Notes: generated by a model not told the origin, from the letters alone. Positions 35,715 to 44,268 are shown, numbered from the stretch's first letter. The stretch: DNA of 64,000 bases from Geomonas paludis (GCF_014193585.1 NZ_BLXY01000005.1:1-64000), one strand, 5' to 3'. Translations and numbers: made by a program.

Positions 35715-35830
35715 ACCGATACACGATAATACTAAACCACCCGCGAGGGTGGGACGGAAAGCCTACAGGGTCTCACCGAGACAGCCGGGTCGCCGAAATA
35801 TCTTCACGATGTTCGCGCCCGGCTTTTTTC
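35715..35830 (+). promoter_or_regulatory. GEMM-I riboswitch 2 (cGAMP-type) with terminator
   Basis: A second aptamer nearly identical to the first over the whole conserved core (one extra base in the second hairpin), again followed by GCCCGGC-TTTTTT. It lies 200 bp upstream of the diheme protein gene, so transcripts must pass two ligand-dependent terminators. The rest of the 35163-36026 gap shows no convincing gene. Confidence 0.85.
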
Positions 35831-36026
35831 GTGCCCGAACCAAACCGGTACCAGCGCAGTCGCAGTCCTTATGCTTCCGGAGTTACAGCCTGTACCCACG
35901 CCACCAGGTAGCGGCAGGCAATGCTAGAGGAGGAGATAGACACTCCGGATGTCCCGAAGCTGTATGAGGAAAAACTGCAGTATCTCAAACAAACACAAAA
36001 GGTTTCTTACAACCGAAGGAGAAAGC

Positions 36027-38303
36027 ATGACTCAAAAAAATCAAGGAAGATTAATGGTGTTGTTCGTCTTCGCACTGTCCCTGCTGTCCTTTCAGCTCTG
36101 GCGCAACGAGGCACAGGCACAGTCGTCCTACTATACCACCATGGGGTGCGTGAACTGCCACACCACGACCTCAACCTGCAACGGCTGCCACGCCCACGGC
36201 ACTCATGCCACCAGCACCAAGAACACCATCAACGTAAGCGGCACCACCAACAAGACCTCCTACGCTCCCGGTGAGACCGTGTCCGTCACCATAGCCGGCG
36301 GCTACCGTACCGGCTGGGTCCGCGCCGTGCTGCTCGACCAAAGCGGCACCCAGGTCGCCATCTCCAGCGGCACCGCCAGCGGCATGGGGAGCTCCACCAC
36401 CCTTCCGGCCATCCTGACCGCGCCGGCGCCGGCCACGGCGGGAACCTACACCTGGCAGGTGGGGTGGTACGGCAACCAGTACGACACATCTTCCGCCGCA
36501 TTCGGCAACTGGGTCCCCGACGCCAACAACCCCAACCACGGCTACGAGATGGTCAACACCAACTCCTTCACCGTGGCAGCGGCTCCCGCAGCCGACACCA
36601 CCGCGCCCGTCGTGGGCACCTTCACCCTGCCGGCCACGGCGACCAGCCTGACCGTGCCGGTCTCCGCCTTCACCGCCACCGACAACGTCGCCGTCACCGG
36701 CTACCTGATCAGCACCAGCTCCGCGGCACCGGCCGCCTCCGCAGCAGGTTGGAGCGCCACCGCACCGGCCAGCGTCACCGCCGTCGCCGGGGTTAACACC
36801 TTCTACGCCTGGGCCAAAGACGCCGCCGGGAACGTCTCCGCCGCGAAGAGCGCCAGCGTGACCGTCACCCTCCCCGACACCACCGCGCCCGTCGTGGGGA
36901 CCTTCACCCTGCCGGCTACCGCCACCACCCTGACCGTGCCGGTTTCCGCCTTTACCGCCACCGACAACGTCGCCGTCACCGGCTACCTGATCAGCACCAG
37001 CTCCGCGGCGCCGGCCGCCTCCGCAGCGGGTTGGAGCGCCACCGCACCGGCCAGCGTCACCGCCGTCGCCGGGGTTAACACCTTCTACGCCTGGGCCAAA
37101 GACGCCGCCGGCAACGTTTCCGCCGCGAAGAGCGCCAGCGTGACCGTCACCCTCCCCGACACCACCGCGCCCGTCGTGGGGAGCTTCACCCTGCCGGCTA
37201 CCGCCACCACCCTGACCGTGCCGGTTTCCGCCTTTACCGCCACCGACAACGTCGCCGTCACCGGCTACCTGATCAGCACCAGCTCCGCGGCGCCCTCCGC
37301 CGGCGCCATGGGCTGGAGCATGGCGCCCCCGGCAGTGGTGAACGCCGTCGAGGGGAGCAACACCTTCTACGCCTTCGCCAAGGACGCGGCGGGCAACGTA
37401 TCGATCGGCAAGAGCGCATCGGTCACCGTGACCATCCCCGCCCCGGCCGCCGACACCACCAACCCGACCCTGGTCGTCTCGACCCTGGCCGACGGTTCCT
37501 ACACCAACAAGGTGACCCTCAACATCAGCGGCAGCGCGACCGACGCCGGCGGGCTGCAGTCCCTTACCATCAACGGCCAGCCCGTCACCGTCAACGCCGA
37601 CGGCTCCTTCAGCGCGGCCGTCACCCTGGTGGCCGGCGCCAACGTGATCACCGTGGTGGCCGTGGACCAGGCCGGCAACGCCCAAAGCGACGTCCGCACC
37701 ATCACCTTCGACCCCACCGCGCCAGTGCTCGCCATCACCGCCCCCGGCGACAACAGCGACTCCGCCCAGTCCTACATCACCGTGACCGGGACCGTCGACG
37801 AGAGCTCCACCGTCACCGTGACCGACAACAGCGGTAACCAGACCTCGGCCTCCATCAGCGGCAACACCTTCACTGCCACCGTGAACCTGGTGGCCGGCGT
37901 CAACACCATCACCATCACCGCGGCCGACCTGGCCGGCAACGTCACCAGCGCCAAGCGCACCGTGACCTACACCCCGACCGGCGCCCTCACCATGGCGGTC
38001 ACCTATCCGGCGCAGGACATCACCACCAGCAAGAGCAGCATCGTCCTCACCGGCACCGTGGCAGACACCGTCGGCAAGGCCACCGTCCTGGTGAAGATGA
38101 GCGGCCGCACCTACAAGCCCAGGGTCGACAGCACCGGCGTCTTCAAGCAGCAGCTCAGGTTCCTGAAAAACGGCACCTACGTGATCACCGTGACCGCCAC
38201 CGACGCCGCCGGCAACAGCAGCACCGTCACCCGCAACGTCATCTACCGCAAGGCGACCCTGAGCGAGTTGAGGCTCAAGCGCAAGGAGCGCTACGACGAC
38301 TGA
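36027..38303 (+). CDS. Riboswitch-controlled diheme protein with Ig-like repeats
   Basis: 758 residues from ATG 36027 (GAAGGAG upstream). The signal peptide ends NEAQAQ. Two heme motifs follow at once (CVNCH at about residue 40 and CNGCH at about 52) with His-rich surroundings (CHAHGTHAT). A beta-rich domain with PGETVSVTIAG comes next. Then there are three almost identical 94-residue repeats (DTTAPVVGTFTLPATAT ... SASVTVTLP), the third diverging in its last third, and two or three Ig-like domains of the type YTNKVTLNISGSATDAGG ... AVDQAGNAQSDV. A short basic C-terminus follows. It is probably secreted or surface-anchored; heme-bearing head plus long repeat stalk suggests electron transfer or attachment outside the cell (inference). 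Confidence 0.85.
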   Translation: MTQKNQGRLMVLFVFALSLLSFQLWRNEAQAQSSYYTTMGCVNCHTTTSTCNGCHAHGTHATSTKNTINVSGTTNKTSYAPGETVSVTIAGGYRTGWVRAVLLDQSGTQVAISSGTASGMGSSTTLPAILTAPAPATAGTYTWQVGWYGNQYDTSSAAFGNWVPDANNPNHGYEMVNTNSFTVAAAPAADTTAPVVGTFTLPATATSLTVPVSAFTATDNVAVTGYLISTSSAAPAASAAGWSATAPASVTAVAGVNTFYAWAKDAAGNVSAAKSASVTVTLPDTTAPVVGTFTLPATATTLTVPVSAFTATDNVAVTGYLISTSSAAPAASAAGWSATAPASVTAVAGVNTFYAWAKDAAGNVSAAKSASVTVTLPDTTAPVVGSFTLPATATTLTVPVSAFTATDNVAVTGYLISTSSAAPSAGAMGWSMAPPAVVNAVEGSNTFYAFAKDAAGNVSIGKSASVTVTIPAPAADTTNPTLVVSTLADGSYTNKVTLNISGSATDAGGLQSLTINGQPVTVNADGSFSAAVTLVAGANVITVVAVDQAGNAQSDVRTITFDPTAPVLAITAPGDNSDSAQSYITVTGTVDESSTVTVTDNSGNQTSASISGNTFTATVNLVAGVNTITITAADLAGNVTSAKRTVTYTPTGALTMAVTYPAQDITTSKSSIVLTGTVADTVGKATVLVKMSGRTYKPRVDSTGVFKQQLRFLKNGTYVITVTATDAAGNSSTVTRNVIYRKATLSELRLKRKERYDD
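36594..37440 (+). repeat. Three tandem 282-bp repeats within the diheme gene
   Basis: Units start at 36594, 36876 and 37158 (period exactly 282 bp, 94 codons). Units 1 and 2 are nearly identical in DNA; unit 3 diverges after about 37290. Recent duplication and possible copy-number change are implied. Confidence 0.85.
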
Positions 38304-38330
38304 CCCGGGCCACGCCCCGGCATGAAAAAA

Positions 38331-38396
38331 GGCCACCTCCGCCAGGAGGTGGCCCACTTCGCCCCGCTTCCTCGCCCGGAAGCGGGTTTTTTTTTT
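38331..38396 (+). terminator. Double hairpin terminator
   Basis: GGCCACCTCC/GGAGGTGGCC is followed by CCCGCTTCC/GGAAGCGGG and a run of ten T, shortly after the stop at 38303. Confidence 0.88.
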
Positions 38397-38503
38397 GCTC
38401 CACCTCGGCGGCGTCCTCAAGCGGGGCGCCGCGGGACGCGCAAGCCACAGGCGCGGGCCTGGCGGGGGCTCCTGGTACCTGCATCAGTATCTGATTCTGC
38501 ATA

Positions 38504-38539
38504 ACAAAAAAGCCAGCTAGCTGTCTAAGCTAACTGGCT
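38504..38539 (-). terminator. Terminator of the initiator tRNA
   Basis: AGCCAG-TTAGCT/AGCTAG-CTGGCT stem with TTTTTT on the minus strand, 11 bases after the tRNA 3' end. Confidence 0.75.
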
Positions 38540-38549
38540 GTTGTCGTTT

Positions 38550-38626
<77 letters not shown>

Positions 38627-38768
38627 TCATTGAGTCCCAACTTGTACCACAGCCTTTCCGGTGCCGTCAACCCTTTTCTCCGAAAAAGTTTGAATGGACC
38701 AAAAAATTCCGGCTCGTCGTGAACCGGCCGGGACAAATGAGAACCTGATTAGCGACAATCCTCCGCTA

Positions 38769-38896
38769 TTTCCCTCTCCCTCTGGGAGAGGGTGCCCGAA
38801 GGGCGGGTGAGGGAGGTGCCACGAAGCGGGATCATTGCCTATTGCAGCGCCCTCCCCCCAGCCCTCCCCCCAGCCCTCTCCCAGAGGGAGAGGGGG
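38769..38896. repeat. Intergenic inverted repeat of CCCTCTCCCTCTGGGAGAGGG type
   Basis: Two palindromic arms at about 38770-38792 and 38873-38894 flank a short direct repeat (CCCCCCAGCCCTC). This is the common dispersed repeat of many proteobacteria. Together with the tRNA it fills the 38304-38996 gap; no gene is seen. Confidence 0.65.
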
Positions 38897-38941
38897 ATGG
38901 GCATCGTGGCGGAAGATCATCGCTAGTTGATGAATGAGAAC

Positions 38942-38968
38942 GGGGGAGATGCCTGAGGCACCTCCCCC
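38942..38968 (-). terminator. Hairpin after the outer-membrane barrel gene
   Basis: GGGGGAG/CTCCCCC with inner GTGCC/GGCA-like pairing, 29 bp after the stop at 38997. It has no clear T-run. Confidence 0.5.
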
Positions 38969-38996
38969 GTCCCGTGCGCGCTGCTGTTACGCCACT

Positions 38997-39740
38997 TTAG
39001 GGGAAGTTGATGTCGACCTGGGTGGTGAAGGTGTTCTTGCCGGCCAGCTGCTGATCGTTGTAGATGTCGTAGCCGAAGATCACCGAGACGTTCTTGGAGA
39101 AGGCCCAGGAAGCGCCGAAGCTGAAGGCGCCGACGGTGTTCTTGCCACCCTGGTAATCGGCGGCCAGCCACAGCTTGTCGGAAATCTCGCTCATGGTGCG
39201 GTCCCAGGAGAGAAGCACGCCGTCATCCTTGGGCCCGATCACCTTGTCGTTGCCGAAGTAGTAGCCCGCGGAAAGCCGGCCGATCACCGGCAGGGTCTTG
39301 GCGGCCAGGCCGTACACGATGTTCTGGTCGGTACGGAACGCGCTGTTCTTGTCGCCGTTGGTCCCGAAACCGTAGCCGCCGACCGCCAGGGCCGGGGAGA
39401 GCTCGAACAGGGAGCCTTCCGGGGTACCGATCTTGGCGTTGAAGTAGATCGGCCTGCTGTCGTAACCGTTCGAGCCGCTGGTGATGTAGTCCACACCGAC
39501 CTCGGCCTGCAGCTTCTCGAAGGGGAGCACGCCGGCGGTGACGCCGAGGTCATAGACGTTGCCTACGCTGGAGTTGTTGGAGGTGCGGGTGTAATTGTCG
39601 ATGCCGAGGTGCAGGCTCTTGAAGCCCTGGACGTCGGTGGAGGGGATCCAGATCTGGGTGGAGGGGGTCGCCATTGCGATCCCGCTGGTTACGATGGTCA
39701 GCGCCGTTGCCAAGATGAGGCTTTTGATGGTTCTTTTCAT
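38997..39740 (-). CDS. Outer-membrane beta-barrel protein of unknown function
   Basis: 247 residues from ATG 39740 (AAAGGAG upstream). The signal peptide ends GIAMATP. The rest reads as about 10-12 antiparallel strands with alternating hydrophobic residues (FKSLHLGIDNYTR, LQAEVGVDYITSG, PIYFNAKIGTPEG, KLWLAADYQGGKN, AFSFGASWAFSKNVSVIFGYDIYND). It ends in VDINFP, a near-terminal Phe strand. There is no plug or OmpA domain. It could be a small porin; I do not recognise a named family. It stands alone. Confidence 0.75.
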   Translation of the reverse strand: MKRTIKSLILATALTIVTSGIAMATPSTQIWIPSTDVQGFKSLHLGIDNYTRTSNNSSVGNVYDLGVTAGVLPFEKLQAEVGVDYITSGSNGYDSRPIYFNAKIGTPEGSLFELSPALAVGGYGFGTNGDKNSAFRTDQNIVYGLAAKTLPVIGRLSAGYYFGNDKVIGPKDDGVLLSWDRTMSEISDKLWLAADYQGGKNTVGAFSFGASWAFSKNVSVIFGYDIYNDQQLAGKNTFTTQVDINFP

Positions 39741-39848
39741 GTCCTTACTCCTTTGTAATGTATTTCCTTCTGATATTGGTGCTGCGTAATCTCTTCCAAA
39801 CTGCCAACCTTTGTGACTGAACCTCCCCCTTTCACTGGATTGCATAAA

Positions 39849-39885
39849 AAAAGGCGCCTCTCACCCATCGTGGAGAGGCGCCTTT
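39849..39885 (-). terminator. Strong hairpin with T-run on the minus strand
   Basis: AAGGCGCCTCTC/GAGAGGCGCCTT followed by TTTTTTT on the minus strand. No protein gene on that strand lies just upstream, so it may end antisense transcription or a small RNA made between about 39890 and 40210. Confidence 0.6.
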
Positions 39886-39995
39886 GCCTGTCTTGCCTGC
39901 GGTCCCGTGCACTTCGTTGTGCTTCGGCACCTGACCACCCATTAGCAGAAGCTATGCCACATTGCCCCATGCAGCAAAAACTACAAGGAGTGCAC

Positions 39996-40178
39996 ATGGT
40001 TACACCAAAAGGTCGTTCAGGCCCCCAAGCGGGCCTGACCCAGAAAAAGGCAGAGCAGCCTAATAGTTGTGCAGCGGCAGGAACTCGCGCTGCCGTTTCG
40101 ACGACCCGCGGCGAAGCCGCGCACCCGCGGGCGCAAGCCGCCGGGATACCCGGTTTGCGACCCTTTATTTATTTGTAA
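39996..40178 (+). CDS. Possible small protein (60 aa)
   Basis: A short frame with a good ribosome-binding site (CAAGGAG five bases before ATG). It encodes a basic, Ala/Gly/Arg-rich 60-residue peptide starting MVTPKGRSGPQAGL. No signal peptide or domain. The downstream half overlaps a GC-rich repeat-like stretch (CCCGCGG/GCCGCG), so it may be chance. Otherwise the 39886-40246 stretch shows nothing assignable. Confidence 0.25.
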   Translation: MVTPKGRSGPQAGLTQKKAEQPNSCAAAGTRAAVSTTRGEAAHPRAQAAGIPGLRPFIYL

Positions 40179-40246
40179 AGCGGGTCAAGAAAAGGTAGAT
40201 TGTCCCGGTCAAAATGATCCGGCAGACGCCGGGGCGGAGGACGTAC

Positions 40247-41083
40247 GTGGTCATTACCTTCATAACCATTTTCGCGATAGGAATCGCGGCCGGCGTGGTC
40301 GGGGCGATACTTGGCCTTGGCGGCGGCATCATCATCGTCCCCGCCCTCACCCTTGGCTTCGGCATGTCGATGCGCACGGCGGTGGCAGCCTCGACGGTCT
40401 GCATCATCGCCACCTCGACCGGTGCCGCCGTGGCCTTCCTGAGAGACCGTCTCACCAACACCCGCGTGGCGATCTGGCTCGAGATGGGGACCTCGCTGGG
40501 GGCGCTGACCGGAGCCCTGGTGGCCGCCCTGGTGAACCAGCGCGTCCTGTTCGTCCTCTTCGGCCTGCTGCTCGCCTATTCCGCCTACAACATGTTCCGC
40601 ACCCGGAAAGAGCACACCAGGCCCGAGGTGGTCCCGGACGCCATCTCCAGCAAGCTCAGGCTGGGCGGCTCCTACTACGACAAGGCGCTGGGACGCCGGG
40701 TGGAGTACCAGGTGACCCGGACGCTGCCGGGGCTGATCATCATGTACTTCTCGGGGGCGGCTGCCGGGCTGTTGGGCATCGGGGCGGGGATCTTCAAGGT
40801 GCCGGCCATGGACCAGGTGATGGGGATGCCTTTCAAGGCGTCCAGCGCCACCTCCAATTTCATGATCGGGGTGACCGCGGCCTCGGGGGCGGTGGTGTAC
40901 TTCGCGCGCGGCGACGTGAAGCCGCTGGTGGCGGGGCCGGTGGTGCTCGGGGTGCTGCTCGGGGCCATCCTGGGGGCGCGCCTGATGATGCGCATGCCGG
41001 CCAGCAAGATCAGGCTGTTCTTCATGCCGATCCTGGCCTACACGGCGATTGAGATGATCTACAAGGGGGTGAAGTGGTGGTAG
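40247..41083 (+). CDS. TSUP (TauE/SafE) family membrane permease
   Basis: About 278 residues with eight or so transmembrane helices. The duplicated TauE/SafE signature is clear: GVVGAILGLGGGIIIVPALTLGFG near the N-terminus and GAAAGLLGIGAGIFKVPAMDQVMGMPFKASSATSNFMIGVTA in the second half. The family exports or imports sulfur-containing or organic anions; the substrate here is unknown. GTG 40247 has GGCGGAGG at ideal distance; ATG 40214 is in frame without one. The next gene (DUF1634) overlaps by 10 bp, a frequent pairing, suggesting a two-component transporter. Confidence 0.88.
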   Translation: MVITFITIFAIGIAAGVVGAILGLGGGIIIVPALTLGFGMSMRTAVAASTVCIIATSTGAAVAFLRDRLTNTRVAIWLEMGTSLGALTGALVAALVNQRVLFVLFGLLLAYSAYNMFRTRKEHTRPEVVPDAISSKLRLGGSYYDKALGRRVEYQVTRTLPGLIIMYFSGAAAGLLGIGAGIFKVPAMDQVMGMPFKASSATSNFMIGVTAASGAVVYFARGDVKPLVAGPVVLGVLLGAILGARLMMRMPASKIRLFFMPILAYTAIEMIYKGVKWW

Positions 41084-41388
41084 CAATCGAGCCGGAGGAA
41101 AAGGCCGAGCACCCGATCGAGCTGGTGCTGGCGAGGCTGTTGCGGTTAGGGTCCCTGGTGGCGGCGGCGCTTCTTGCCGTCGGGATCGCGCTCATGGTGC
41201 TGGGGCAGACCGTGCTCGCGCCCAAGCTGATCACCGCCGGGCTCCTGGTGCTGCTCGGCACCCCGGTCCTGCGCGTCACGGCGGCCGCCGTGATCTTCGT
41301 GAAGGAGCGCGACTGGCACTTCGCCCTGTTCTCCCTGGTGGTGCTCTGTGCCGTCGCCGCCGGGATCTACTTCGGCAAGGGGATGTGA
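41074..41388 (+). CDS. DUF1634 membrane protein
   Basis: 104 residues with three transmembrane helices (LLRLGSLVAAALLAVGIALMV, LITAGLLVLLGTPVLRVTAAAVIF, WHFALFSLVVLCAVAAGIYFG) and the DUF1634 motif GTPVLRVxxxxxxFxxERD. GTG 41074 follows AAGGGGGTGA and overlaps the end of the TSUP gene. DUF1634 proteins typically accompany TSUP permeases and probably form a complex with them. Confidence 0.88.
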   Translation: MVVAIEPEEKAEHPIELVLARLLRLGSLVAAALLAVGIALMVLGQTVLAPKLITAGLLVLLGTPVLRVTAAAVIFVKERDWHFALFSLVVLCAVAAGIYFGKGM

Positions 41389-41395
41389 CGGGAAA

Positions 41396-41569
41396 CTACT
41401 GCTTTTCCCCTTCCCCTTCCCTGGCACCGCTGCCGGCCAGCTTCTGGCGCGCCCTTTCGGCGATCTGGCGCCTGCGCGGCCCGCTCACCAGCTTTTCTTC
41501 CAAAAAGGCGATCATGGCGATCCCCGCCGTGACCAGCACCCCGATACCCAACAGCTTCAACACAAACAT
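41396..41569 (-). CDS. Small single-pass membrane protein (57 aa)
   Basis: A 57-residue frame: N-terminal transmembrane helix (LKLLGIGVLVTAGIAMIAFLE), then a basic helical tail (GPRRRQIAERARQKLAG) and a charged end (GEGEKQ). It occupies the gap after the convergent DUF1634 gene almost exactly, and its base usage is like that of its neighbours. Its ribosome-binding site is weak (GGGGTAAGCG). Function unknown. Confidence 0.55.
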   Translation of the reverse strand: MFVLKLLGIGVLVTAGIAMIAFLEEKLVSGPRRRQIAERARQKLAGSGAREGEGEKQ

Positions 41570-41803
41570 CGCTTACCCCGCTTTTCCCGTGTCGCTACGC
41601 CTGCCCAATCTGCCTGAAGCGCCGGCGGTTGTCAACCTTCCCTTCCCCACGCCTGTTCACGGGACGCAAAATTAAACTGGCGTAATGTGAGTTTTCATGT
41701 AAAATGGGCCGCCCCTTTATTTCATGTTTTGCAATGGCCCCACGAACCAGGGGCTGGACCAGCTTCGGGAGCCCACCCGGACCACATCAAAGGAGGAAGG
41801 ACT

Positions 41804-42493
41804 ATGAAGAGCAGCAAGGTAGCACGCAGCATCGCAGCAGTGGCAGCAGCCGTGACCGCAACCGTCGGCCTCGCTTTCGCTTCCGGCGCGGTGAGCGGGA
41901 TCACGGCTGACCAGGCACTTCAGAAACTGGTGGACGGCAACAGCCGCTACGTGGAGAGCAAGATGTCGGCAACGGCGCTGTGCGACGCCACAGCCCGCGG
42001 CAAACTGGCCAAGAGCCAGCACCCCTACGCCATCATCCTCTCCTGCTCCGACTCCCGCGTCCCCCCGGAGATCATCTTCGACCAGGCCCTGGGCGAAGTC
42101 TTCGTGGTGCGCGTGGCCGGCAACGTCGCCGACCCGCTGGTCCTGGGGAGCGTGGAGTACGCGGCCGAACACCTCGGGAGCCCGCTCATCATGGTGCTCG
42201 GGCACGAGCGCTGCGGAGCGGTCACCGCAACCGTCGCCGGGGGCAAGCCGGAAGGGAACATCGGCGCCATCGTGAAGGAGATCGCTCCTGCCGCCAAGAA
42301 AGCCAAGGCGACCTGCAAAGGAAAGGCTAAGGAGGAGATCGTGGAGTGTGCGGTCGAGTTGAACGCCAAGGCCGTTGCCGCCGAATTGCCCAAGAGGTCC
42401 AAGATGCTGGCCAAGGAAGTGAAGGAAGGCAAGATCAAGATCGTCGCCGCCAAGTACGACCTGGACGACGGCAAGGTCACCCTGCTCAAGTAG
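41804..42493 (+). CDS. Periplasmic beta-class carbonic anhydrase
   Basis: 229 residues from ATG 41804 (AAAGGAGGAAGG upstream). It interconverts CO2 and bicarbonate. Zinc ligands are in place: Cys81 and the Asp83-Arg85 dyad in ILSCSDSRVPPE, and His134 and Cys137 in VLGHERCGAV. Residues 1-28 form a signal peptide (ATVGLAFASGA), so the enzyme is exported, unlike most beta-class enzymes. An insertion with CKGKAKEEIVEC brings two extra cysteines that may make a disulfide. It stands alone with its own terminator. Confidence 0.93.
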   Translation: MKSSKVARSIAAVAAAVTATVGLAFASGAVSGITADQALQKLVDGNSRYVESKMSATALCDATARGKLAKSQHPYAIILSCSDSRVPPEIIFDQALGEVFVVRVAGNVADPLVLGSVEYAAEHLGSPLIMVLGHERCGAVTATVAGGKPEGNIGAIVKEIAPAAKKAKATCKGKAKEEIVECAVELNAKAVAAELPKRSKMLAKEVKEGKIKIVAAKYDLDDGKVTLLK

Positions 42494-42510
42494 CCCCTGC
42501 CGCGCCCCAA

Positions 42511-42546
42511 TAAAAAAGCCGCCTCCCGGTCCGGGGGGCGGCTTTT
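42511..42546. terminator. Terminator between carbonic anhydrase and DUF309 genes
   Basis: AAAAAAGCCGCC/GGCGGCTTTTT stem with A- and T-runs, usable in both directions. Confidence 0.85.
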
Positions 42547-42572
42547 TCAGTTTCTGCGGCGATGCTGCCGGT

Positions 42573-42992
42573 TCAGGCTTGCGGCCGGTGCAGTTTCGGG
42601 ATCAGGGCCTGGTTCACTTCGGCCATGCGCTCTTCTCCCAGGGTGAGCAGCGCCTCGCGCAGCACCCCCGCCTCCGCCACCAGGCGCGCGACGTCCACGC
42701 CGAGACAGGTGTCGGGGACCCGTCTCAGCAGGTCGGGTCCCCGCTGCAACAGCCCCTCGGCCCCCTTGAAGTTGCCGTTATGCCAGTGGTAAAGCGCCAC
42801 GGCGACCTGCAACAGCCCCTGGTAGAAATCCCGCAGCTCCCCCTTCTCGCCCACCCAGAGTTCTTCGAGGGTCTCGTGGCAGGCAAACCACTCCCGCAGG
42901 TTGAACTCGTCGATGGCCTGTTGCAGCTCCGGCGGAGGCGCCTGCCGGCAGGTTCCGGCATCCCGCGTATCCCGCGTATCCGGCGTGGCCAC
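42573..42992 (-). CDS. DUF309 protein
   Basis: 139 residues with the DUF309 signature: IDEFNLREWFACHETLEELW, then LRDFYQGLLQVAVALYHWHNGNFKGAEGLL. The conserved His-Glu and Tyr-Gln-Gly suggest a metal or small-ligand site, but no activity is established for the family. It starts with GTG 42992 two bases after the stop of the TadG-like gene, so it is translated from the same transcript. The shared operon does not reveal a function. Confidence 0.85.
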   Translation of the reverse strand: MATPDTRDTRDAGTCRQAPPPELQQAIDEFNLREWFACHETLEELWVGEKGELRDFYQGLLQVAVALYHWHNGNFKGAEGLLQRGPDLLRRVPDTCLGVDVARLVAEAGVLREALLTLGEERMAEVNQALIPKLHRPQA

Positions 42993-42994
42993 CG

Positions 42995-44173
42995 CTAGTC
43001 CACCAGCACCGGGCGCAGTCCCGGCAGGAGTTTTCTCGCCTGGCTGTCACATCCCACGCAGCTGATCCGGTCGATGTAGAGCCCGTCGGCGCCCGGGGTG
43101 CAGGAGGCGGCCGGCAGGTCGGGCTGGCTGGCGGACTTGCCGCAGCCGGCAGCGCCGCTGGTGCAGATCCTGCTGATGCGCACCAGGGAGTACCTGGTCA
43201 CCACATGCTGCTGGTAGCTCTCGCCGGGGAGGAACCCGGAGCAGTCCGTGGCCGGGACGATCACCCACCAGCCGATCAGTCTGCCGTCCTTGTCGTACTC
43301 CTTGTTGGAGCGGTCCACCTGGGGATCGTACATCATCGCCTTGATGTCGCGCAAAACGGTGTCGCTGCTGCTGGCCGCAGCGAAGATGGGGAGGCCGCAG
43401 ACTTCCTGGACCGGCATCTCCTGGCAGACCAGGTCGGACATGGCGTTGGTGATGGTCACCGGATGCAGCAGCGAGGTGTAGAGGTAGCGGTCGGAGAGCG
43501 AGCCCCCGGATTTCGGGTCCCAGGCGGCATGGCTCATGCGCCGCTCGGGCACGCTGCAGATCTGGGGGAAGGTGCAGGAGGGCTGGCACGCCTCGGAGCA
43601 GATGGCTATGTTGGAGCGGGTCCCCGGCACCAGTGCGGCGGTCGCAACCGGCGTAGAGCCGAAGTCCTCGGTGCCGCTGATCTTGGCGATGAAGGTCCCC
43701 AGGGTGCCAAGCCCCACCGAACTGCTCTCGGCGGTGCGCCTGGTCCTGATCTGTATGGCGTTCACCGGGGTGGCGCCGGGGGTGTAGCTGCGGCTGCTCA
43801 TGTTCCAGAAGCCGACCGTGATGTCGTTGTCGCCGGTCAAGGCGTTGCCGTTGTTGTTCAAAAGACCGACCAGGGCCGCGGCATCGTGCTTGCCGGTGAC
43901 CAGGTCCACCGCGGCGGCGCGCGCCTGGGCCTGGACGACATCACGGGAGATGTCGGGCAACCGCGCCGGGTCGGTCTGCGCCTGCAGCAGGTAGCGCTGC
44001 TTGATGTTCTGGGCAGCGGTCAGGGCCGCCGTCTCCGCGGAGTGCTGCAGGTCCTCCTCGCTGACGTACATGTACCCGATGTCGATGGCAAGACCTGTCA
44101 CCACCAGGAAGACGACCAGCATGATGGTGACGTAACTGGTATCGAAGGCGGACTCTTCTTCGGACACGATCAT
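42995..44173 (-). CDS. TadE/TadG-like pilus-assembly or surface protein
   Basis: 392 residues. The N-terminus has one transmembrane segment (TSYVTIMLVVFLVVTGLAIDIGYMY) preceded by an acidic leader, then QHSAETAALTAAQNIK, the pattern of TadG/Flp pilus-assembly proteins. The remaining exported part contains about 17 cysteines in clusters (CSEACQPSCTFPQIC, CSGF, CTSGAAGC, CVGCD), which is unusual and suggests disulfides or metal binding. No other tad genes are nearby, so a pilus role is uncertain. Confidence 0.72.
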   Translation of the reverse strand: MIVSEEESAFDTSYVTIMLVVFLVVTGLAIDIGYMYVSEEDLQHSAETAALTAAQNIKQRYLLQAQTDPARLPDISRDVVQAQARAAAVDLVTGKHDAAALVGLLNNNGNALTGDNDITVGFWNMSSRSYTPGATPVNAIQIRTRRTAESSSVGLGTLGTFIAKISGTEDFGSTPVATAALVPGTRSNIAICSEACQPSCTFPQICSVPERRMSHAAWDPKSGGSLSDRYLYTSLLHPVTITNAMSDLVCQEMPVQEVCGLPIFAAASSSDTVLRDIKAMMYDPQVDRSNKEYDKDGRLIGWWVIVPATDCSGFLPGESYQQHVVTRYSLVRISRICTSGAAGCGKSASQPDLPAASCTPGADGLYIDRISCVGCDSQARKLLPGLRPVLVD

Positions 44174-44225
44174 CTCCAGAGAGGGCAGTGTTTGTTACGG
44201 GTGCGACATAATAGCATCATCGCGA

Positions 44226-44268
44226 AAAAAAGGGCCATGCAGAATCGCATGGCCCTTCATTTTTTTTA
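44226..44268 (-). terminator. Terminator of the OFA transporter gene
   Basis: AAGGGCCATGC/GCATGGCCCTT stem with an A-run and a T-run on its two sides, about 20 bp after the stop at 44287. Confidence 0.8.

Noticed and set aside
36594-37440. CRISPR-like array
   Set aside because: The repeats are 282 bp, in frame and coding; no short spaced direct repeats or cas genes occur in the window.
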